Source: Urechis unicinctus
Lineage: Eukaryota > Annelida > Polychaeta > Xenopneusta > Urechidae
Assembly (NCBI GenBank): GCA_034190875.2
Contig: CM067357.1
Coordinates: 20,089,612 to 20,153,611 of the forward strand
Length of the DNA: 64,000 nt
Direction of reading: 5' to 3'
Below, piece after piece: positions 53,551 through 64,000 of this stretch. Position numbers and translations under genes: made by a program. Under the pieces are notes generated by a model. The model worked only from the letters and a program-made list of their open reading frames with translations. It ran no database searches and was not told the DNA's origin. Numbering within the stretch: position 1 is the first letter of the stretch; the number at the start of each line of letters is the position of its first letter.

Positions 53551-54454
53551 TGGAAGATAGTCTCATCGGATCCTTGGTAATGGCTATATGCTATCTCATC
53601 ACATGGTATTTATACGAGGTGATATTCCGAGTGGTTTGTCATCATCGATGAACGGAAAATGTAACATGCTTGCCAAGGCAGGTTTTAGCCATTAACGAGA
53701 GTAATCTGCCCAGCATTGATATTTGTCCAACTCTGGACTACCTGCACTTGCTGTTTTTGGTATCAGTTTAAGGCCACCGAACTTGCCAAATAGTGTTCAT
53801 AACCAATCAGCAAAAGGTAATAGCCATATGATTCGAGGAAGTTACATGACACAATAATAAACTAATGCATGATCGATGATTGCCTTTTTGATGCTGATTG
53901 GATGTCTCGTAGATGCTTCAAATAAGTTTGAATATATAGCTAATGTATTTGTCAGTATAATCTGGCTCAATGGGGGATCATTGACATGATTCATGCTTTG
54001 CACCTAATCAGTTAATGTTGTTCCGTCTACACATATGTCATTTACCGGTTAAGTACAGGAGATCAAAAATAGCATGTTTTGGACGAATACGATTCCCCGC
54101 TTAATGTGCGTTGGCAAACATCAACATACACTGCGCCTCTGAGTGCTGGTGACGTCCTTTGGTGGTTGTAACCCACCGAAGATGTAACTTTTTGATATAA
54201 AGATTACATGTTCCTTATTTTGTGATGCCTAATATGCGTCCTTGGGAATCATGCGTCAATGCGACAACATTTAATCATGTTCGGTCAATATTGCAACTAA
54301 CGAGCATGAATTCATTTCATAGATTATAAGAAGAATGCAGACGACAGGCAAAGCTAGACATGTAAAGGAATACACATTATTTCGTCATAAACTGAGCTGT
54401 CACATCGTATATGTGATACCACATGAGTAAACTTGGAGTGTTGAGAGATAAACT
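53551..54454. other. AT-rich gene-free stretch
   Basis: Nothing recognisable. Confidence 0.6.
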
Positions 54455-54668
54455 GAACAAAGCATTCACTACATCCGTGCAAGTTGACTTGATGTGCAAT
54501 CTACCGATGGCGTTCATAAATCTGTTCTAGTCTTAAAAGTCACATAACCCCTGTTATTTATATTCAGAAGAGGCCATGCGAACATAAAGAATGCGACATC
54601 GCATGCAGCTGTGAATATCTCCCTACAAGTACCGTTCTCGAAGAAGTGCTTAAAGACAAGAGCCAAAT
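54455..54668 (+). repeat. Dispersed repeat, copy 2 of 2
   Basis: Counterpart of 51168-51384, about 3.3 kb downstream in the same orientation. DNA on either side does not match, so this is a dispersed element rather than part of a long duplication. Confidence 0.85.
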
Positions 54669-57600
54669 CGTAGTCCAGTGACCATTTTGGTCATATTGTT
54701 TAACCTTGAAAAGATCGCAAGACACTTGAAGTCAATCATGCGTTGAGACAACATGTCAATCAACTTCTAGATGACGGTCAATCAGAATCACCAGTCACTT
54801 GCTACTCTGACCAAGCTTAAATTACAATAAACGTGCGGATAGATTTATTATGCACGTGATCGGTACATGCAATTAAAAATGTTCATTAAACCCACAAAAA
54901 TATGGGACTTTACACAGCATTGCTACAGCATTTACCACGGCGATACGATTGAAAGACAACCATTAATGAAATAGACAACCCATGCGAATCCTACTACTTA
55001 AACATGGGCTGCATCCCTTCGGTCGTACATATTCCTTCATTTTGGCTACTGAGCTTCTGGTTTTCTCTATAGAAATTAAGTAAGTTTGACATATTTCAAA
55101 TGTCGTTGCGCGTCGTTTAGTGCAGTCAGGTGATCTAAGTTTTCAGGATAGATGTGAGATTTTAACAAAAGATGCCCAAAATCTGTAAATATATCCTCTC
55201 TCGCAACTGCTTGCTAGCAACGACTACTGTGATGATATATCATATATTTAAGGGAACAGAGAATCTTGAATATCAAAGTTAATTTTCAAACCGCTGAGAT
55301 GGCTAAGTGTTTAATTGACTTCGGACGATTACTGATATATCAAGTTTCAGAGAGCTCATATGCGAATATTTCAAGGGGTTTATCTGACATCAACTTGATT
55401 AACGTGCTTCCAGAAAACAAAGCCTGCTTGCTGGCTTATTAATGCATTACACAGCTGCAACAATAAGTGAAACAATAAGAGAGGCGGATTGTATCTCAAA
55501 TTTGCACAATATTTATAATCATGGCGTAAACAAACCCAAGGAATTCCAATTACCAGCATTGCTAACTAAATTTGACTTTTGTCCTTTAATAAAGCATACC
55601 TTAAAAATTTAAAACATAAAACTCTAGAATCACTTTTCATGGATTTATCAGTGATAACAAAAATCTTCAAATTGCTTAATTTGAAACTTTTTGCAAGATC
55701 AAAGGAAACATGACAGGTATCAAAGCATATTGCGCCTCTCACAATTGGCTCCCAATCAAAACTAAATAACTGGCTATCTGGGTATTCTGAATGGGTTCTA
55801 CAAAAACTCGCAAACGATCGCCCATTTAAGATAATTTCCAATAATTAGCACGTTATTCAATTATCGTTCAAAGAGCGTATCCATTTGCTGAAAATGAGAG
55901 AGGACATGTTAACAGCTTTATTACAGATATACCATAAGTGGTGTTCTCAGCTTAAACCCCTATGGCGACGCCAATAAATTGATTAAATTAAATGGGGGTA
56001 TTTTGCAATCAGCCATCTGGTGAAAGGGGCAGCAGCGCCTTATTTTTTCTGATATCAATAATACAAGCCTCAATGCGAGGTAATGTGAGTGCTAAGAGAT
56101 ATGCCACATTGGTTTTAAACTGTGCGATACAACATTTTAAAGCCCCAGAGATTCTGTTCATGTACTGTTCATTAGAATTCAAATGCATACAAGAAACCCC
56201 ACGTAATATCACAAACAAGAAACGTTCTGATTGCAAACCACGCTTCGTATAACGACCCATATTAGGTCAATCGCCATATTTCAATTTGTAACCGCTTGTA
56301 ATTGTTTTACTTGCGCATAGAAAGGCGTTAGAGGTGCCGTACAAAATAGTTTTTTCCACCTCAACTCGAATTCTTAAAAATAATCAGTAAAAGGAGGAAA
56401 CCTTTTTATGCATTTACAAATTATCCTTGTGCATATGCGTTGATTAGATATAATTAGGGTGACTGACGCAATGTTGGTGCATGGTTATAGTCAGACAATG
56501 TATGAAAATCAGAGCTCAACACCTCATTGATTTACAGGGTTAAATGTAATTGTTGATTTTATTTGATTGGCCATGTAGATCAGGCAATTGACAGCGGCAC
56601 AAAAACAAAACCGTCTTATCTGCTGTTTAGCAGTAATGGGAGGACGAACATGGCAGTTATCGCCTGGAACACAATTCAGCAGTCCAGCTGGCGCAGATAC
56701 ACATATGTCTGATCTGCTCTAGCCAAACTGACACTACATCATTTATTTAGACGTGTTTTATAATTTCTAATCTAGTACAAAGAATACGGTATAAACAATA
56801 TCGCCTGTTTGCTAGACTAACCATATTTTTGCCTGCCGTTCCAGGAATGAAGACAGATATTTGAGGCCTCTCATTAAAACAAATTGAAGGCTGAAATAAC
56901 GACGGTATCAGCAGAAGCAATATCGGTTCTTATCACTAATCCATGTATACATTTGCTAATGTGCTTCTCGTCTGATTTTAACCGTCATTTACCATCAAGT
57001 TGTATGCATCCCCCTTTGCAAATGGGACAATGCTTTTGAAGCAGTAAGATTAAGGTTTGCTGATGTTAATCACTGTAATGCAACGTTCATAATTCTAGTC
57101 AGAGGCTCACAATATACGTAAACGCCTTTCACGCCTTCTGTTGATCGAAGTGTACGTATCTTCTATTAAAGGAAATTTGTTTGAGGTGCTTCTTTGTTAA
57201 ACGCTATGGATCACTTTGTTTGCCAATTGAATTTAAAGCAATGGCGTTTATGTGATCAAATCACATCTGCTGGTTTAACATGTACGCACTGCATATTTGG
57301 AACACTTATTAGTAATTGTTTTTATTCGAAACAACATTTGCTTTCGAAGAGAGAGAGTGTAAATATATAGTTCAATAAAAAGAAAGAGCAAGCTTGTGAA
57401 TGATGAGCAGACAGGGACCACTTCAATCTAGTCCAAATGAATACGGAATTCATAACGATATACACAATCATTGTTTGAAATGGCCTCTGAATAATTCCTT
57501 TGATAACGCAGTGATCTTTGAATCACCTTGAAGCGGCAATAAATAGACTTCACAGTTTCGTCACATCTCAGATTTTCGGAACCCTTGTAATCGTATCTTA

Positions 57601-60600
57601 TATGCTGATATTTTTCCATTATGTCTTAATCGACCCCCAACCCTGCCTTTATTCATATAAAATGAGCTTTTGTCAATACATCCCTAACACAATGGAGATA
57701 AGGCGACTATAACTGGATAACAAAAGCGAGGTAAAACGATGATACATTTTGTAAGTCGAGACATTTAACGCAAGCCGGTTTCTCTTTGTGACAGCACCTT
57801 TTATTTAACCAATATCTCTTTGATTTTTTTTGGCGATATTGACAGAGGAGAAGTTAACATGTGAACTATGAGGATGTTTGTAAAAGTGCAGCAGTTAAAA
57901 TAATCAGTGGAAGAAATATTTAACATAAGTGTATGTGTTAAAATGATCTTTGCATATTACTTAATTGTGTGGCGAATAACGCTACAATCTAATGTACATC
58001 ATTTCTACCAATAATGTTACCAAATAAATGACGAGAAGTATGATTAACCGGCTTAGTTAATCGTTTTTTAAAGATAAAATAATTTTTTTAGGTTTTACCC
58101 CCGTTTGTCAAACTCTTGATGCTTAATTTCGCAAATATCCTACAATCTCATGCAAACCATAAAAAAAAACAATCACTCAGCGTTTGCCATCATTTGTCAG
58201 ATTCACGTTTCATGAGAAAGGGGTTAAAATTTGGCCCTTTTGGTTGGGAGGCAAAACTACAACTCTTATAGGCTTAAAAATCTAATAAATCATACAGTCG
58301 TGCACAACGAAAACCTTCCATAACAGCCAAGTACAGTCAAACAGTAATACATGCGTAGGATGGGTCATTGAGTATTAGATGCAACTTTTGTAGCTGGCCT
58401 ATTCGTTCTTACGCCGCACCGTTCGTCTAATTATACATTCGCGATATTGTTTGGGTGCAGCCAACTCCACTTGGTCATTGTAGTAAAAGACTACAGACCA
58501 GTATCAATATTGTTTCCAGTTGGAAATCAATATGTATTCGACCTATGATCTCAACATATATTTTGATTTGTTCGTATCTTGATTTTAGTTTAGTTTCGTA
58601 GATGCTGGTGGTCTCCATCCTATGCGCTCCCGTTGGAGCGCAAATGCACTAAGTTGGTTTCTACACAACATTGTAGGAGGACCAACACAAGTTTAGCTGA
58701 CTGTTGATTGTGTTTCTGCTGATGCTGATGCTATCCAAGTGAACAACCTGGCTGTTGGGCGCGTAAGACGCGATGGTATAATGACTATATCCAATGCGCC
58801 GGTATAGCAAACTCGTAGTAGATCAATTTAAGCGTACGGCAAAGCTAACATACCCCCAGGTGGCCACGTGCTCAAACAGTGACACCATGAAGCAACGTTA
58901 GATACATAGGTGCTCGTGTGACGTATTTGTCAACGATGTTCACCTCTCTTGAGCCCCCGAAATGGGGTGCGTCGTTGCTTACATGCCAACATAATGATAA
59001 TATGTAATTCATTGTCCACAAATTCTGTTTAGATAATCTGCCTTCAGACCAGTCATCAATTGATTCTTATAGTCCTAGCAATATGCAGACCGTAACCATA
59101 AAGCATGACACCATGACATGCGAAGCGATACTTCCATCTAGGATACGAATCCCATGCATAATCTCGTACTTAATTATGTTATTTTCTGGCTTTCACCTCC
59201 GTGAAGGCATTCCATGGAAATGCCACATTGCATTTAATCAGGCACATTCATTCTGAAGAAAAATCGAATGTATACCTTATTGCTTTTTCCTCGACATCTT
59301 CAAATTCATAATTCGGTGCAACTTTGTCAGAGCCAGCTGCTAATGTTCTTAATGTTAACCGAATCAGTTGACTCTCCAAGCCAAAAACATTCAAGCCAAT
59401 GATAAAACACTTATTTTACGATGCTAGGCGAGCCAAAATATTTGTTATATCATAGTGGTACTTTAAAATACACATTTAAATCATAGGAAAAATTACCAAA
59501 TTTATGTAAAGAAAAAGTAAAAACTAAGTTTCGTCGCAGTATGTAACGTTTTCAGAATTGACAAATTAGACCGTCTGATGCATTCCATAAACGACTATAG
59601 AGAAACAAACGCTTTGCCAGCTGCACTGGAGGAATTAATATTGCATATAGAATGCGTTATAAATCGCCATTAGCACATATACGTTTTAGTTATCTGACAC
59701 TATAACAAAGTGGGGCTCTGTTTTATATAGATGTATTCAGCAGATAAACATCAAACATATGTTGGCCCGAAATATTGAGTATTTTATCCACCTGACATCG
59801 GTACATGTACGATCCCAGCTGACAAGAGAATGCTGACAACTAGGATACTAGGGCGGAAATTCGATTATAACGTTTCTTGCCTTGAAATCAACAATTCACT
59901 TTTCTGGCATAGTCACATTGATATACCATGCATTCTTTTGGGTCTGTTGTAAAAGCATCTTATTGAAATTGTGTACAATGCCTCCTCGTGATACTCAGCA
60001 GAGCATCGCAAGCATTGTTGACTTTATCGTAACAGCCTCGACGCTTTTCGATGAGTGCTTTAAAAACATGTTTCACAACATCGACCCTTGTAAATGGCTA
60101 GTCCTTTTAAAACTACGAACGTTGCGCGGAGTGATAAACGCACGGATCTCATGGTTTTTATTAATGTAACCGCCGTCTATAACCGTGGGGGATAACAGCA
60201 TTGTTGATCAGAGCCACTGTGTTGATCTCTGTTTACATTACGCGTGGTCGATAAATGTTCAGTAGCCTGACAATGAGATGACTCATTTCCCTCTTATTTG
60301 CCACTGAGTATGTGTACATTTATTCCACTAATTAAACATCAATATGATTTCAACCATATATGACCGGCTGAACACATACTTTGTGTCAATATGCAGATTC
60401 GAGAGCAAAGAAACTTAGATTTTGTATTTGTGTTGTGGTAATATGAACTGGCGATTTTCCATTAGCAAATATTCTCCAAAGAACCAAGGCAGCTTCATTA
60501 TATATTATGATGCGGGAATGATTGTACCAATTCCAAATGTGTTGCTGAGTATTTGATGATAACATCACAGCTTTGCCATGTTTGAAGCCATCGAACCCAA

Positions 60601-60687
60601 TATCAATTGTATGATGTAAGATTCGTCCATAGTAATGTTTTCGGTCCGATAATGAAGGGTCACAGAAAGTTCTGCGTACAGAGGAAT

Positions 60688-60689
<2 letters not shown>
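54669..60689. other. AT-rich gene-free stretch of 6 kb
   Basis: No gene recognised. The longest frames (55566-55841 minus, 91 codons; 55992-56252 plus with an overlapping antisense frame; 59882-60169 plus, 95 codons) show no motif. A slightly GC-richer part at 58600-58980 holds a perfect hairpin, gcgctcc-cgtt-ggagcgc, at 58624-58641. Confidence 0.55.
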
Positions 60690-60751
<62 letters not shown>

Positions 60752-61128
60752 GAATATAAATATATGCATATACAAATATATATATATATATAGATAATAT
60801 AGAAATATATAGATAGATATATATATATATATATATATTTATGTATCTCTAGAGATTTATACATAATATATATATATATAAATATATATAGAAGAGAGAG
60901 AGAAAGAATATATCTATATATTATCTCTATATATATCTATATATATCTCTATCTAGATATATATTTATTCATATATATCTATATTTATTTTTATATATAT
61001 CTCTTTATAGAAAGATATATATCTTTACTCCCTCTATATATATATATATAAATATATATATATATATTATATATACTACTATATATATATATATCTATAT
61101 ATATTTGTATATGCATATATTTATATTC

Positions 61129-61172
<44 letters not shown>

Positions 61173-61478
61173 TCTATAACTATATCTATATATGTGCATC
61201 TGTATTTAAAGATATGGATATGTATTTGTATATGCGTATCTACATATATTTTTGTAAATATATATAGATATATATAAATGTATACATATTTGTGCATATA
61301 TACATATATATTCATATATATACATATATTTATATGCATATTTATATATTTATATATATAGATATATATATATTAATAAATATATATATAAATATATATA
61401 TATGTATATATATACATATATATATCTATATTCTTATATATTTATAAACATAAACATATGTTTATTTATTTATATATT
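60690..61478. repeat. Large TA-rich microsatellite with an internal inverted repeat
   Basis: About 790 bp, almost all TA with TCTA, TAGA and AAATA variants. A non-TA landmark sequence at 60747-60780 is present as a perfect reverse complement at 61100-61133. TA runs flank it on the outer side of both arms. Confidence 0.95.
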
Positions 61479-63027
61479 TCGCTTGTTAGTCGCTGACACA
61501 CTCGTAATATATGTGACATAATGTCGTTAATATATCGCACCAACTCGGATTTAATCTTCTTTAATTGATTGACTAAAGAGGGGATATTCATCTTCTTTTG
61601 GTTACATGTCAGGCATTCGATCAGACATGAGCGTCCATTATACCGCATCCCGTTCAACAACACAATTGATTAGAAACGTGGGATTGTATTGTTAACTTGA
61701 CGTGACTGAATGTTCTTTGGTGCACTAGTTATCCGTCGATGTTATACGTGTAGGATTTGAAGGAAAGGAGTTGATCGAAATCAGCTCAACATCACAACGA
61801 CGATAAAACATGTGCCGCTAACGCCAGGTCCAACAAAACTCTTATGCTTAACTAGATAAGCTCGGTTGTTATGTTACGTACGTCATAGAGTCCCTGATAA
61901 ATATCGAGGCATATGATTAATCACATTAGATGACGCGGAGGAGGCAAGAAAGTGCTCGAGCCGACCCAATTCTGTCTTAAAGACATCTGCACCGACTTAT
62001 GTGTAGAGCTTAATAGGCTCTTGTCCCTTATTCGACGCAATTCCTCCGAGGAATATATAATCGTATGCAAACATGAATACTGATAGCAGCTGTCCACTTG
62101 ATCATATAAGACCGCTTTGATGTTGGAAAATTTATGTTATTTACGCACATCCTTCTTCGAGTCAAAGGGCTTTTGTGAATATTTAGAATCTCTATTAGTC
62201 TGCAAATTAAGTTTTTAATGCGACCCAAAAAACACAAATTTCCAAAGAAAAAGACAAATTTTTTGGAGTTCATTGGAATATCGATTGCAAAATGTTACAG
62301 TGTAATGTGTTTCCGGTATTATCAAAGATCGTATAGCTACGCTACGAGGACTCACTCCGATTGGCTGTTTGTTGATCATGAAAATGAGTAAGCCACGTGC
62401 CGGTCATCCGAAGTCGCTCCCATGAAATAAACAGGAGTATATAGGACTGCAGATACAATATATCGGGGATCGGCGTCATTTAAGTCTTCCGCTTAGTAGA
62501 CGCGACCACGCCCACTAATTAATCAAACAATTCAATGCGTTTAATGAGATGCTTTGCCAACGCACCACGCTGCCCACTCGGTGGCATGATCATTTACTTT
62601 AACTCTACCTTATTAGTAGTCAATCGTTTGTGACTACTAGAAAGGGCGCCTATCAGCCCTACTGCTTGGTCACCCATTACAAAGTGGTTTCGGGCGACCA
62701 TCATTACAATTAATTGTAAAAAGTACCTAAAGTAAGACATTAGATCTTTAGCTGCACCTATCTTGCGTTTATAACAAATGAGTAAGCACAATATGCTAAT
62801 TTTACTCCATGAACAATGGCGTAATATTTCCTTGCATATGTCCAGGTTTGGACATCCGATTCACATTATACAATCTGGAATCATGAGCGTAATGTGAGTA
62901 GGGTCAACTCGACGGTTATATGCTTTCCGTGCATATCACTATATTTTAAAAACATCCACTAAGTGATATATGATTTCGTCGGTATAAAACGATGCAGATA
63001 TTGCAGGTTCATCCACAGAGAGAGTAA
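61479..63027. other. Gene-free stretch left of the LINE
   Basis: No gene recognised. The LINE similarity begins abruptly near 63034, so no upstream endonuclease or 5' part of the element is present here. Confidence 0.55.
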
Positions 63028-64000
63028 TCAACGGGTTTTGAAATCAGATGTCGAACTGATGGATATCTCTTCAATCTTCAACGTCTCAAAGCTAAAACAA
63101 AGGTCAACATCGCTAAAGTAAGAAACTTCCTGCTTGCCGATGACTGTGCCCTTGCTGCACCAAATGAGAATGCAATGCAACATTGCATGGACAGTTTTGC
63201 AACATCCTGTGACAATTTTGGTCTAACCATTAGTACAAAAAAGACTGAAGTGCTTTACCAACCCGCACCAGGAAAAATATGTTCTGCACCAGAAATAAAT
63301 GTAAATAACCAAATGCTATCAAACACTGCTAAATTCACATACTTTGGCAGCACACTCTCTAACACAATCCATGTAGATGACGAAGTGCTCTCCAGGATAT
63401 CCAAGGCTAGCCAAGCTTTTGGCAGACTTAGACACTCAGTATGGAATAGGAAAGGACTCTCCCTAGAAACCAAACTCCAGGTCTATCGGGCTTACCTCTC
63501 TCCTTTATGGTGCCGAGTCTTGGACTGTTTACCAACGCCATGCCAGGAAGATTAACCGTCTTCACCTTACTTGCCTGAGAAAACTCTTAAACATCAAATG
63601 GCAAGATATGATTCCTGACTGAAGTACTTGCCAGAGCCAAAATGCAAAGCATCCTTGCAATGCTCAAGAGGATCCAACTCCGCTGGGCTGGCCATGTCCT
63701 CAGAATGTCGGACGAAAGAATACCAAAACAGCTCTTATATGGCGAACTCACCACTGGAAAAAGATCTACTGGTGGCCAGAAGAAAGGGTTCAAAGACTCC
63801 CTAAAGGCGTCTTTAAAGGATTGTAACATCAACCACACAAGCTGGGAGACAATAGCTCAGGACAGACAAGTATGGCGTTCCAAAACCATTAAAGGAGCTG
63901 AGGCATATGAGGCTGACCGAATCGTGTCTGCAGTTGCAAAAAAGGGAAGCCAGGAAATCAAGACATGCAGCGATCCCCAGCCTCAATGCCAACACAGGAT
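63028..64000 (+). mobile_element. LINE (non-LTR retrotransposon) 3' part of ORF2, dead, cut by the right edge
   Basis: The C-terminal half of a LINE reverse transcriptase. It starts with TDGYLFNLQRLKAKTKV and the catalytic LLADDCALAA (the F/Y-A-D-D box, here LADD), then FGLTISTKKTEVLYQPAPG and TYFGSTLSNTIHVDDE. Further on come GAESWTVYQRH, LRWAGHVLRMSDERIPKQLL and the tail around WRSKTIKGAEAYEADR. The order matches intact relatives. Three reading frames are used: frame 1 to about 63502, frame 2 from 63503 to a TGA at 63620, frame 3 from 63621 to the edge. There are thus two frameshifts, the second a likely 2-bp loss after IPD. The 5' endonuclease is missing, as in 5'-truncated copies. The final zinc-finger region expected in relatives would lie beyond the edge. 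The clade is probably RTE-like, but this was not tested. Confidence 0.93.

Noticed and set aside
55992-56260. Overlapping sense and antisense frames of 86 and 83 codons
   Set aside because: At most one could be real and neither has a recognised motif; likely chance.

Overview
The window looks like intergenic, repeat-laden DNA from an animal nuclear genome. It is AT-rich and packed with long (TA)n and (GA/CT)n microsatellites. The proteins I recognise are all transposon-derived: a Ty3/gypsy pol fossil of the type common in invertebrates, and the 3' part of a non-LTR retrotransposon (LINE) resembling copies common in molluscs and other marine invertebrates. A 100-N assembly gap and intron-scale gene-free stretches fit a large draft genome. 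A mollusc or similar marine invertebrate is my best guess, but nothing here proves it. I recognise no host gene, rRNA, complete tRNA or CRISPR array. Most open reading frames are 60 to 140 codons, which is what chance gives at this base composition, and many are only TA repeats read as Ile-Tyr.

Layout. 1-99: a small GC-rich Cys-rich open frame on the minus strand that runs off the left edge. 1164-1826: TA/GA/TA microsatellite. 7786-10965: broken Ty3/gypsy fossil, with about 0.75 kb of foreign DNA (possibly a solo LTR) inside the reverse transcriptase part. 11331-11797, 16592-17100 and 19050-19604: large microsatellites. 21401-21500: Ns. 25051-32461: a 2.86 kb segment present twice in direct orientation, the second copy split by 1.48 kb of unrelated DNA. 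35083-35355: a degraded 21-bp minisatellite. 36081-36164: an (ATG)n tract. 43031-43552: three tandem 176-bp units. 43728-48452: an approximately 300-bp dispersed repeat in inverted orientation. 47437-47626: a short irregular tandem repeat. 49111-49703: two tandem 290-bp units. 51168-51384 and 54455-54668: a dispersed repeat pair. 51551-51640: a tRNA-like hairpin region. 60690-61478: TA-rich DNA containing a perfect 34-bp inverted repeat. 63028-64000: LINE 3' part running off the right edge.

The genes do not form a working unit. The interest lies in repeat architecture: a duplication that may be a true segmental event or an uncollapsed second haplotype, several tandem and inverted repeat families not tied to a recognised element, and a few short GC-richer open segments that could be host exons but cannot be confirmed from sequence alone. 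I found no convincing new biological system.
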